A stretch of DNA of 42,845 bases, from contig FN649727.1 in NCBI GenBank assembly GCA_000310025.1, positions 5,738,785 through 5,781,629 of the forward strand, read 5' to 3'. The stretch is from Ectocarpus siliculosus. Its lineage: Eukaryota; Sar; Phaeophyceae; Ectocarpales; Ectocarpaceae. Positions 1 through 10,945 of this stretch are shown here, one piece after another. Under the pieces are notes generated by a model, which saw only the letters and a program-made list of their open reading frames with translations, was not told the origin of the DNA and searched no databases. Numbering within the stretch: the stretch's first letter is position 1; each line of letters opens with the position of its first letter. The position numbers and the translations under genes were made by a program.

Positions 1-1762
1 ACAAGCTGGATTTAGACCAGATCGTAGTTGTGTAGACCATGTATATACGTTGAGTAAAATCATCCAAGGTAGGAAAGACGCCGGGCGTACGACATACTGT
101 TTCTTCCTCGATATACAAAAAGCCTACGACACCGTATGGCGCAATGGATTGTGGAAAAAGATGTGGGACATCGGCATCCGGGGGAAAATGTGGAGGATGT
201 TGAAAAAGATGACAGAATGCACAAGAAGTGCGGTGATGTTGGATGGGGAAATTTCGAAGTACGTGGATATACTCCAAGGAGTCGCACAGGGCTGTACGAT
301 GTCACCCACTCTTTTAAGATTTACATCAACGATTTGATAAGGGCGGTTGAAGCAGTAAGACAGGGAGTCCAAGTAGAGGGAAAGAGTGTGTCCGGACTGA
401 TGTTTGCAGATGATTTCGTGGGGGTATCCGAAACACCAGAAGGGTTGCAAGAACAAATAGATGCGGCGGTAGGATACACCCGAAAATGGAGACTGTCGGC
501 GAACGTAGGAAAATGCGCAGTAGTGGTCTGTAACGAAGATAAGAAAAATCCCGTAGAATTCAAATGGAAATGGGGGGAGGAAGAACTACCGGTAGTAGAC
601 AAGTATACGTACCTGGGAGTAGAGATTTCGAAGGAGTGCTCATGGGACGCACACATAGCGAAGTTGATTGGGAAGGGTAAAGCTCAGATAGGCAAGATGG
701 ATGAGATCCTTACGGACCCACACCTAGACACTAGGATTAAGAGGTGTATTCTCTTGAAGGTGATTGTACCTAAGCTAGAGTATGCAGGAGAGATATGGGA
801 AGGTAACGAAATGGCCGTCAAGCAGCTGGAAACGGTGCAGATGGCAGCGGCCAAGAAAATACTAGGATGTTCAAGCACAACGAGCAACACTGTATTGAGA
901 GCAGAATTGGGAATGTACTCTCTTAAAACAAAGAGAGACATGCAGAAGTTGAAGTGGCAGTACAAGGTAAGTAGAATGTCGGACGATAGACTACCAGCCA
1001 TGGTTGACGAGGCAGCTTGGGGAAAAGCGACTCCAGGGAAGAAGGGAATCAGATGGGACAAGGTGGTAGAGAAGGTTTGGAAGGAGATAGGAGACGAGGA
1101 GGAGACGTTGGACACGGAAGGGTTCGGGGGGTTCAAGACGAAAGTCAAGGAGATGCTAGAGAGTAGGGAGGAGACAACCCTTCGGAAGAAGGTACGAAGC
1201 GAAGACCACTTGGAGATATACGGGAAGTTGAAAGAAGGGATAGGGATGAAGAAGTACTTGGACGGCCCCATGGACTATGCGAAAAAGCTGAAATTGCAAT
1301 TTCGAGTAGGCGATCTGGACTTGCCAGAACGGAGGAAGAGGTGTACCAGCCGTAGGAGAGAGGAAGAGGAGGATAGACACACATGTCCATGTGGCAAATC
1401 GGAGGAGAGTAGACCCCACATAGTTGGGGAGTGTGAGTTGTACAGGAAGGAAAGAGAGGATCTCGAGGAGGAAATGAGACAGAGAGGGTGTGACATGGAC
1501 AAGTTTGGGTAAATTAGACAACAGCGAAAAAACGATCGCGATAATTGGGGATAGATGGTGGGCACAAGAGGCCCTAGAGGACGGGGATAAGATGTGCAAG
1601 AAATTTTTATGGAGTTTGTGGCAGAAACGTAAAGAGCTCCCAAATGTTGGTGGTGTCTCTAGTAGGTGTAGGAACGGTGCTCCGTCTCGAAAGGGACGCG
1701 TGGTCAATGGTCAAATGACTACGGCAAGCAACAAATGAGTACGCCCCCCCCCCCCCCCCCCC
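1..1762 (+). mobile_element. Non-LTR retrotransposon (LINE), 3' portion, with poly(C) tail
   Basis: The window opens inside a LINE reverse-transcriptase ORF, so the 5' end and any endonuclease are not visible. RT motifs occur in the expected order: motif A (FFLDIQKAYD, near 101-130), motif B (GVAQGCTMSP, near 274-306) and motif C (FADDFVG, near 402-422), followed by [11 protein letters not shown]-x-C-x8-H-x4-C zinc-like motif (CPCGK...HIVGEC) lies near 1384-1434, as in the C-termini of many LINEs. The ORF stop (TGA, 1736-1738) overlaps the conserved 3' end AGTACGC, and a run of 19 C residues follows at 1744-1762. There is almost no 3' UTR and no poly(A). The element lies in the same orientation as the PPR gene and ends about 50 nt before the acceptor of that gene's first visible exon. 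It is roughly 60% similar at protein level (by eye) to the copy at 31.4-33.5 kb, so it belongs to an older or different subfamily. Confidence 0.9.
2..1738 (+). pseudogene. LINE reverse transcriptase ORF, two frameshifts
   Basis: This is a partial polyprotein from just before RT motif 2 (QAGFRPDRSC) to the C-terminus. The frame is open from position 2, then shifts by one missing nucleotide near 314. There the frame reading ...MSPTL must be joined to the frame reading KIYINDL, as the intact relative at 33.4-31.4 kb shows with [13 protein letters not shown] second break occurs near 1500-1512: the frame reading DMDKFG stops, while GKLDNSEKT continues in another frame. That second frame carries the C-terminal segment homologous to the relative (FLWSLWQKRKE and GRVVNG) to the stop at 1738. 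The catalytic FADD is kept. With two frameshifts the copy is almost certainly dead. Confidence 0.85.
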
Positions 1763-1813
1763 GGCCAACGCATGATTTTTGTCGACCCTCGCTCCCGCTT
1801 CCCATTCCCCCAG

Positions 1814-2449
1814 GGTACTGCCCAGATATTGTGAGCTTCAACACGGCCATCGATGCGTGTGCGTCCCGCGAAAAATGGCAGGAGGCGGTGGAGTTGCTTG
1901 AGGTTGACATGCCAGCCGCCAAGGTGATGCTTTGGCTTGCGGGGCTCGGGACGGCGGCAAGCAAAGAAAAGGGGGTGTAGAGTAGTGGCAACGGTTGCAC
2001 TACGTTGAACATTATGAAAGTGGTGTTTATGACGCAGCGAAAAGGGCGTGTACGATACGGCTGATCGATCCGAATGACCCGTTGTTTTCGCTTATGCTTT
2101 TTGGTTCTGCAGCAGTCACGGATGGTGGTTTTCCAACAACTGATCACGTCCGAGAACTTGAAACGCTTCTGCTCAAAACGATTTTCGGCGAGAAAAGCTC
2201 AACCGCATTAAGCAGGGAGACCTTCTCAGCTTTTTATGCCGTACGTTGGATGCGTCCGTCGCTCATCTCCCATTTTTCTTCCAAGCGATGACCCAATTCA
2301 TGACGCCGCTGGTTTTCGGGAGTGATGCCGTTTGCTCGATGTGCTTGACGAAGACGCGATCAGAGCGCTATGCGCGAGACTCATTCATACCGTCGACCGT
2401 TCTGTCGCTCTCTGTAGCTCCCTGTAGCCTCCATGGGTATTTGAATCTG

Positions 2450-2493
<44 letters not shown>

Positions 2494-5400
2494 CCCATTT
2501 GCTTTGTTCCTTTAGGTGAAGCCCGACGTCATTTCCTTCACGTCGGCCATTCACGCGTGCGCTGGTCCGACAGGGAACTGGGAAAAAGCTTACCAGGTAC
2601 GGTTTGAAGTGTACTCATGCAGTAGACCGGGGATAGTACTGTTCCTTGGCCCCTTATTCTCGTCCAAAGCGCTGGCGTGTCGCGATGGCCGGTGGTAGAC
2701 CCCGCACTCTGTCGAAACCAAAATGTTCACCACTTTCTTGTGCACGGCGGTGAGCAGCCAGTAGTTGACTGCCATGGCTATCCCAAGGTGGAAGCGAGCG
2801 GGCGGACTCTACGCGGTACTAGTCGAGCATTGCGAGCTTGGATCCAGGGTGTGATGGTGAATCTGGTTCGATCGCGTTCGAGCTGGTTTGTTCGGCTGTC
2901 TGTGCATGCTGCCGTGGATTGACCCATCCAGGAATTGGATCCAGCAGCACTCTTTTGATTTTTTTAAATCATGGCACTCGAATTGATGCGAACTTTCTTC
3001 GCCACCCGCGTTCTGAACCGAAGCGTGTGCTACAGTACGCGGCGTCTGCCCACCTACCGAGTCCATCCCTCCCAATACGAGTCAGACACCCTTCTCCTAC
3101 ACGCTTCTGCTCAAGCGACAGCAAACGCCGAATTTTCTCGTCCCGATCGGGCAAGACTGCTACGCTTTAATCCATTGGTTGGACCAATTGTCTACTGTCA
3201 GTGATGGTACAAGTTCAGCATCTCCCCCCATGCTTCCCCGCCCGCCCTCTCCATCCCACGGGCATGCTATTTTGCCGCAACTCGTTCCCGTCCAAAGCTG
3301 TTGGACGCCATGTGGCAGGACCCCGAAGGAGCGAAGCCCAGCAAGCACACGTACGACCTCGTCATACAGGCGTGCGGCCACGGCGGAGAGTGGGAGCTCG
3401 GGGTGACCCTGATAGACGACATGCGCGACCTGGGCATCAAACCGGACGCGCAGACGTTCAACATGGCCGTCACGGCCTGCGCGCGGTCGGGGGAAAGGCT
3501 CGCCGCGGAGACGCTCGTGGCGAACATGCGGAACGCCCGCGTGGTCCCCGACGAGTTCACCTACGCCTCCCTCGTGGCAGCGTGAGTGCATAGTTGGTTC
3601 CAGTTTTCGTCTCGTGCCGTATGGTTGGACGGGGGGGTGGCGTGGCGTACCCATGGAGGGCGACAACGTGTTCGGGGAAGAACAGGGCATCCGTTAATAA
3701 TGCTCGGGCTGATGTTGCGTATATCAATAAATTGACGTCTTATGAGGTTCAACGTCCAATCATCGTTCCACGTTGCTCTCGTAGGATGTCTGAACTAGAT
3801 GCCAGCCGTGTTCTTTCCCCATAATTCTTTTCCCGGAATCATCCACACATTTCACAGCGGGCACAAAGACATCTCGGCTGTGTGCCCCCTTCCCTTGTCG
3901 TTCCCTCTCCGAAGAAAGAAAGGTGCTTTCGCTCTCCTTTACGTGCTTGTCCACCCCTCCCTCCCTCCCGTTTGGAACAGTTGCGGCCGCGCCAAGGAGT
4001 GGAAGCGAGCGACCGAAATATTCGACCAGGCGCGGTATGTGCACCGCATCCGCCCCTCGCTGCAGATCTACGGCGCCCTCCTCGGCGCGCTCGCCGAGGG
4101 GGAGCGGTGGGCGGACGTACTGGTGTACCTCGACAGGATGGTGGCCGACGGCGTCGCTCGCGACGCGGCGGCGACAAACACCGCCGTTCTCGCCGCCGCC
4201 GAGCTCGGGGACGGTCGTCGGGCGCTCTCTCTACTGGAAGGAGGAGAAGGGTCGCAGCAGCGAGGAGGACGGCAAAGGGGAGTGGCGAGGGATGTGGTTG
4301 GCGAGGAAGGCGGCGGCAGCGATAACCGACAGCTTTGCGATGGCCTACAACGACGACGTCGACCGGCGGGAGTCGACGAGGGGGATGGTATCCGCGGCGT
4401 AGTGCTCGGACAGGGGGAACTTGAGGGAGAGCCAGAGGCGTTGCTCGAGAGGAGGCAACGTGCAGCGACTGCAGGCGGAGAGAAGAGACACGGGGAAGAG
4501 TCAGAAGTACGAGCGCGGACGAGAATCAGGTCTTCTTCGGAAGCAGCGGGAGAACGTCAAGGGGTTGTTGCCGATGAAAATGGTGTTGACGAAGAGGCTC
4601 AAGATGGGACGAGAAGGACAGAGAGAGACAGCGACTCGGTGGACGATGGTGTAGGAGGAGGTTGGGAAGGGGTAACGCCCGGCCTGCTGAACTCAGTGCT
4701 TCGTGCTCTGGACGAGCAGGACGAGGACTCCGCCGTCCTCGAGGCCGTGAAACGTGGGCGAGAGAAAGGAATTTTGCTGAACCAGAGCATTTACAGGTGA
4801 TGGCTGAATCTCCAAACCCTATGGGGCAGCATCGTGTCGAACCCAACCTGCCGCATTCCCGTAAGAACAATGCTCTCTTTGGAATCCTTCTTGCTTTCTG
4901 TGACGGTGCATACATGTTCGGCGAATCGATCGAAACAGGAACGATGTCGCTGAGGGGCAGCTTTTTCACTTTCATTGCTACGTAGCACGGAGACGTCGCT
5001 CCCGAGTCCATTTTGTATTGTCCACGCCCGCAGCTTTACTGTTCGTGAACGGGATTGACACCTACCACAGACTTGGACGGGCGTGGTGTATGCAAAAACG
5101 TTCACGACGTCCACTACCAACACGTGTATACACACCGCCCTTTCCACCCTTCCGGCATTTGCCACCCACGCTCCTGTGCAGGTGCGCCCTGAAGGCGTGC
5201 GGAAATCTGGGAGACTACCAGCAGGCGAACGATATTTTGGTGCGAATGGCGGAGGAAAGTCTAACGCCGGACATCGTGCACTGGAACCACGCTCTCCGCG
5301 CCTCGGCTGCGTGCGCTCGGTGGCAAGAGACACGGTTGCGCTTGCAGGAGATGGAGGTATGTGAAGGCAAATGGTTGTCGGACGTTTTCTAAGGTGCAAG

Positions 5401-7449
5401 AAGGACTCTGAAGCCGTCGTCAGCGTTACGTGCGAAGATGTTTCAAGGCCCTCGACTCTCCCCGGGCAGACTTGCATGCAACAGAAACGGAGTAGTAAGT
5501 ACCCGCGGTGTTTCTAACGCTACACCTGGCGCACATCAGGCTTGCACGACTCACTGCTGCTCTAGGCCACTCTTCAGTTGAATTGTGCGCGTGGTTGCTG
5601 GGTGCGAGTCGAAACAACCACTTGCGGTCGATGTTCAAGCTTTGGCGAGCAAGTTACGTGGGAGGCGCTGGAGCTAGTCCGTGGGCTCTCGGACGTGGGA
5701 ACCTTCGCTGTACTCGTCGCACAGCGTTAACGGACTTGAGCAATTGCTGGTGCTTGTTTATGATGGGTCTCAAATCTCCCGCAAAGCGTTTGAACGACGC
5801 CCCCCTCGCCTACTTCGACCACTTTTTTTTGCCAATTTCATTCCCCAAACACGAAGACCTTCGGGTCAACCCCGGACGAGTTCAGTTACAGCATGGCGCT
5901 CAAGGCATGCAGCGCTGGCCTGTGGTCCGGCGACTCTTGGTGCGATAGCCGTGGGTGGGGGGCAGAGGAAGATACATCCTCTTCCCGACGTAGGAACGCT
6001 TTGAGCAGCGAGGGTCAGCTGGATAGCAGCGGAGACAAGCAAGAACCCAAGGTGCCGCAAGCCTGTAGAGGAAAAAGCGCTATCGAGGTGAGGATGTCTC
6101 GGCGGATGACGGTGCGCGGGTACGTCCAACGACAGAAATGGCACGTCCGTTCGTGCGTCGTGCACGGGGTTCAACGCCGTCAAGCCACAGCGGTCTGTAG
6201 ATTGATGTGTGGCTGGATAAGGGAAGCCCTGCAGACCATGTGGAGGTCGGCACCTGCCGTGTGCGGCTCTGGACACAGTGCGAACCTAGGCTCTTGCTTG
6301 CTATTGTGGACCTACCTCGAACTCTAGGTTGATCATCATACTTCCTCTAGCCGTGTTTCGTTCACTTTTGCTGGTGTGTTCCCTGTCGTCTTCCATCACC
6401 CGCCTGCTGCCTGCTACCGTCACCGCAGTTGCTGCAAGAAATGAAACAGAGAGGCGTTCGGCTGAGCGCGCACGCTTACACTCTTGCCATGGCGGCGTGT
6501 CTCGAGGGTCACCGCGACAGACACCCAGAACTCGAAGCCGGGCTTGACAAGGAAAAGGGTCCGCCCTCGGCGGATCTTCGGCTTGCAGAGGCTACGCTCT
6601 TGCTTTTCGATCGGTTGGTGGCGGCGGGCGAAACACCTACCGCAGATGCGTACGCCCATGCGTTGAAGGTATAACGACAAGAAAGAAATGCAGCGGTGTT
6701 TGATTGGAATGGAAAACCCGCACCAAACAAGTTGGACCGGGACACACATAGGCTGATTTTCATCTGTTGAACAGCTGCTGGAGTACATGAGAGGAGGGTC
6801 ACATTTGTCATTTTGTCGCGTGCTTCGCTCTTTCCTAGCTGCTTGGTTGATGCCCCAACTCCCATTCGTGAATATTCAAGCCTCGGCGGAGCAAAGTATG
6901 ATTTTCAAGGCCTCAATCGTTCTGCCCCCCCCCTACCCTCTCTCTACCTCTTTCAAACTCTTTAAGGCCAAGTACGTCCATGCCCCTCTCTCGCCGATGA
7001 ATGCAACATAACCGCAGGCATGTGCACGCACGGCGAATCCTCAGCGGGCGAACGCCCTGTTCTGGGTCATGCTGGACGACGCCTCTCCTCCTGCCGCCGT
7101 GCGAACCTCCTCCACCGCGTCCTCCCTGTGCAACGGCGCCTCTGGCGATCACGTTGCCAGTGGCCAACGGCGACATTCGCCGCCGCCGTCCCCGCCGCAG
7201 CCCCGCCCGGAGGTGCGCCCGTGGCACCTGGCGAGCACCATCGTGGCCTACGACGCGGCAGGGGACTGGGCCGGCGCCAAGCAGCTGTGGGACGAGGCAT
7301 TACGCCGGGGAGTGTCTCCGCGGAGCCCCGGATACGACGCTGCCGTCTCGGCCGCCTTGCGGGCGGGAGACACTGCTGCCGCGCGCCAACTTGTTGAGGA
7401 GGCGCGAGGGCTGAGGCTCGAGCTCGCTCGGGGCTACGAGGGAGGTTGA
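1814..7449 (+). CDS. Pentatricopeptide-repeat (PPR) protein, 3' eight exons
   Basis: PPR proteins bind organellar RNA, one base per roughly 35-residue helical repeat, and act in RNA processing, stability or translation. The inferred exons are 1814-1923, 2516-2596, 3298-3581, 3981-4796, 5182-5356, 5857-6087, 6429-6668 and 7018-7449. All have GT-AG borders and compatible phases, giving 788 codons plus a stop. About 13-15 repeats can be seen from signatures such as PDIVSFNTAIDACA, PDVISFTSAIHACA, PDAQTFNMAVTACA, PDEFTYASLVAACG, PDIVHWNHALRASA, PDEFSYSMALKACS and ADAYAHALKACA. The exon 5-6 join restores a repeat of exactly 35 residues. Exon 4 carries about 140 residues of Arg/Glu/Gly-rich low-complexity sequence between repeats (about 4240-4670), and exon 6 carries a second insert of about 50 residues. 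No DYW or SMR domain follows the last repeat, so it looks P-class. The 5' end and any transit peptide lie upstream of the LINE, outside the window. Confidence 0.87.
2453..2489. repeat. (TC)n microsatellite in a PPR intron
   Basis: An uninterrupted TC run lies about 27 nt upstream of the acceptor AG (2514-2515) of the second visible PPR exon. It probably doubles as the polypyrimidine tract of that intron. Confidence 0.9.
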
Positions 7450-8236
7450 GAGGTCTGCATTATAGTTGTAGAAACGAGATACAGGGGCATGACAGGTTTA
7501 TCGGCGTCCCCTCCGGAAGGGTGCAGTGGTGGTGCACAGCACAGGAGCTTCTTGTTGCAGTGAAAAAGGTGGAGCTGAGGCTCTAAACCACACACCATCC
7601 CGTAACAAAGTAGCTAGGGACGGCTTGTCGAACGTGTATGAAAGGGAGGCCTGAGGAGGGCTCGGGAAGAACGATATTGACTTGTGTCGTGGTAAGCGGG
7701 TGTAGATATCAGTTGTAAGCGGCTTAGATGCCGCTCAGTGTGGGCTCAGGGAAGGGCGGGGGCGCCTCATTGAATAGGCAAACATCACCCCACATATTTC
7801 CAGTACTTCGACGCAATGAAAGATTGGGGAACGATTCCGCGCAATCAGCCCAGAGAAACGAGAATGTTTGCAGTGCTGTATCCTCGAAACGTATTTTGTA
7901 TTTTGCTGTAGTGCAGGATAGGTCTCGAAATATTGGCTACGGCATGGCAGAGGATGAGGGCGCTCAATTTTGTGAAGGGTAGGCAGGAACGCTCCACGAC
8001 ACCATGCCGCAACTCTTGCCTTGCACGTCAATGCACGGACTACAGTCGCAAACGAATGGGCGACCATTCAATCGGCAGCGTTTTTGTCGAGTGATGATGA
8101 TCGCGATATTGGAGGCAATAATGGAACGGCCTTGTTGTACGATGCTATGAGCGGATGCGACAAGCGGACGTAGCGTGTCTTACTTGACAGTAGAAATGTC
8201 CAGAAAAGTTGTCGAGGGCTGCCAAAGGATTTGTGG
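7450..8236. other. Intergenic, convergent gene ends
   Basis: The tail-to-tail space between the PPR gene (+) and the C1orf74-like gene (-) must hold both 3' UTRs and polyadenylation sites. I see no convincing ORF, RNA gene or repeat. The short ORFs here lack recognisable motifs. Confidence 0.5.
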
Positions 8237-9575
8237 TTAAAGCGCAACCTGGTCAAGCGTCGCTCTGCGCTTGCTAACATTCAGGCTTAAGAAGGAGTCG
8301 TTACCATTGACGCCACTTCTGCGAAGTCGCGCTAATCGACGGTCTATTGTCTGTACAAAATTGTCCACGAGGCCATGAAGAGCAGCAGCCGTTCGCCGGT
8401 GTCGCTCCTCGCGATTTTCCCCGCACGCACCACCACCATTTACTTCGTCCTCATCCTGCTCGGTCTCGGTTGGGCCACACATCGCCTCGGGCACGCTGAA
8501 GCTAAAGGCCTCGAACCATGCGCCGGTAACGCTCGCCGAGCGCTCATCGAGCGACGGCTGCGGGCGGGAGGAGGAGCCCCGCCCCTTGTCGCCCAAGTCG
8601 ACTGCTAGCGAGTAGACGGTGAGCGGTACGGCAGCCAAGCAGTTGCCCCTTGCATGCTCCATTTCCTTCCCGTCGCTTCCATTGGTCGTCCCGTCGTTGA
8701 GAGAGGAGCAGCAGTAAATCGCCGGATACTCGAGCAGCCAACCGGCCATCCCGGAGAGGCCGACGTCGCCCAAGGTTTTAACAAGACTCTCACAGTCCAA
8801 AACCAGCTCCTTCATGCTCCAGTCTCGCAGCCAGCGTGCCCCCCCTTCTAGTTCTGATGGCGGCACGCGATGTACGCCGTCGCCCCCACAAAACCTATCC
8901 TCCCTGTTGCTCTTCGCCGAGGTCTCCATCGCCGTCGACTCTCTGCTAGTACCTCGTGGTGGTGGCGTTGGTGACGGTCCCCTGGCTCGCCCTTCTTCAA
9001 CGCTATTCGCGGTGGCCGCTACCGTTGCTCCGCCGAACGCCCAGAGGAGAGCTGCATAGAGTCTTGGAGCGAGAACATCGCTGCGATCACTCGGCACCGC
9101 CAGAGCCATGTTCACATCGAGGAGAGCCAAGTCTCGGCGATCGAAGTGTCGCTGATGAGCTGAGGCGGCACCATCCACCGCCGGTCTCACCGCCTCCGTC
9201 CCATATCCACTCTTCTTGTCGCAATCGGTGGCACATGTCGCCGACCTCCTGAACCTCTCGTCTACTGGTTCTGCAGCGATGGTTTCACCCGAAAAAAGCT
9301 CGTTGAGTCTACGCACAAGCATAACACGGTTGACCAAGAAGCTCGACCCTTCCAAAACGAGCAATCCCAAGCAGGCGACGCCGCCGCTGTTACAATCGCA
9401 GTCGGAATGGCAGTCACGAGTCGCGCAATGTTCTTTCTGCTGCTGCCGTTCCTGTTGATCGTGCTGCAGTGCCAGCAGAACGTCTGCTAGCGGAGGACTT
9501 CGGCGGGGCGCGCGGCGCGAGTCGAGGAGAACGGCACAACGGACACCGGCCGCGGCAAGGCAGATATCTCCGAAC
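8237..9575 (-). CDS. UPF0739/C1orf74-like (DUF4504) protein, 5' exon unresolved
   Basis: A long open frame with a stop at 8237-8239 resembles the C1orf74 family, which has no established function. The matching blocks, from memory of the family, are SSFLVNRVMLVRRLNELF near the N-terminus, LALLDVNMALAVP, and ELVLDCESLVKTLGDVG. The last block is LLEYPAIYCC, followed after a short insert by NCLAAVPLTVYSL. Two inserts rich in Pro, Ser, Thr and Arg separate the blocks. The frame is open upstream of the first in-frame ATG (9320-9322). That upstream part (CAVLLDSRRAP, LADVLLALQHD) also looks family-like, so translation probably enters through an acceptor CAG just before 9575 on the minus strand, after a pyrimidine-rich stretch. 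The first exon is not identified. If translation starts at 9322, the protein has 361 residues. The family name is moderately sure; the coding status is fairly sure. Confidence 0.6.
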
Positions 9576-10945
9576 CTGCAGAGGAACGTGGGTGGGCATG
9601 GAGTTCCCGAGAGAGTGAACGCTAGTGTGTGCTGTCTCGGGAAGCAGGCAAGACCACGCTACCACGTTCACAACCTACACAGACTTCTCAGGAAGCGTAT
9701 GTAGGTGGACCTTAAGCTTTTCGTAGAAATGTGCACCGCGTCGCGCATAAGAACACCGCGCGCGTAAGAACAACGCTAGTGTGGGAAGAATTTACCGTGG
9801 CCAAAACGTTTGAGAGCGGGATCCACCAGCGACGCTCCAGTCGCCATCATTGGAGTCGACGGCTGCGGCTCGCGGGCGTACTCTGCGACAAGATCGCAGG
9901 AAGAGATGGTTCGCGGATCAAGTATGTGGTTCAACATCGACGCTACAATCTGAAAACAGAGAGGGATTTACATTTATGTGCGCAAGCCAAGGTCACCCGA
10001 TACGTAACAAACTCCCGTTTTTTGCACCCATCGGTACAGTGCAGATATGCTACTGCTGTACGGGGTATGGATGTGAAAACAAAGCCACACGTTGCGTTTT
10101 ACTTCCAACGGCAGCATCCGATGCGGTCATGTGGTGGTGTTGATGTACAGCAGATGCCCACCCCCGCAACTATTGTATTTGGGAGACGGATTATGTTTGA
10201 TCTTGGATGCCGCTGGGAATGCAGAATTATAAGCTGTCTACATAACGCCGGTGGCAGAGATGATAACTAGATCACATAGTCTCCGGGGGTAATATTAGGT
10301 ACATAGTCATCATGACAAGTCCAGAAGTGCAGTACATTGACAAATTACTGAAAAAATGACTTGCCGCGATCAATCCATCCACACACTTGCTCCGGCACAC
10401 CTTCTTTTATGCTGAGGTGCCACTCCTCGAGCAGCAGCTCGACACGCCCTCTCAAAATCAGCTTCCTCGATAAGCATATGGCTCCAAAGTATTGGACAGG
10501 CCAGCAGGATTGCACATCACCAACAACAACCACCACCGCCAGCGCCGACGGCGGCGGACGGCGGACTTGGACATGGACAGCACGTATGCCCTCCTCCCGC
10601 AATTTTCAACAGCGGCGCCCCCAACGAACCAAACGCTGAATTGCACCACGCCGCAACTGACCAACACACTCAACGACAAGAGGAAAGAACAGAGAAGGGA
10701 AACCTGCTTGCTTGCTGTACCTCGCTCTCTCAGACGGTACCTGTCTGCGCCTCTCTCCGGTCTGCGTGTGGTCTTGCGCGAGACTGTCCGTGGGTAGAAA
10801 TCGACAGCAACCAAGAGGAGATATCGAAGGCGCAGAGGGGTGGCAGCACGCGGACCAACTCGTGAAGGCTAAGAAGGGAGAGGAAGGAAGAGGCTTGAGA
10901 CGAGACACGCGAGACAGACAACAAGCAGCCTAGGCTCCCAGGGAG
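9576..10945. other. Divergent intergenic region, shared upstream area
   Basis: This head-to-head space lies between the minus-strand C1orf74-like gene and the plus-strand TRPC4AP gene. It must hold both promoters, both 5' UTRs and the missing first exon of the minus-strand gene. A 179-codon open frame at 9731-10270 has no recognisable motif or compositional bias and I treat it as chance. I cannot place a TATA box or initiator with confidence. Confidence 0.45.

Noticed and set aside
5646-5730. PPR-like peptide EQVTWEALELVRGLSD in the intron between PPR exons 5 and 6
   Set aside because: Splicing 5356 directly to 5857 already gives a perfect 35-residue repeat. Adding this piece would disrupt it, and it runs into a stop.
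9731-10270. 179-codon open frame on the + strand
   Set aside because: No recognisable motif and random-looking composition. It lies in the divergent promoter region and has no splice-compatible partner.
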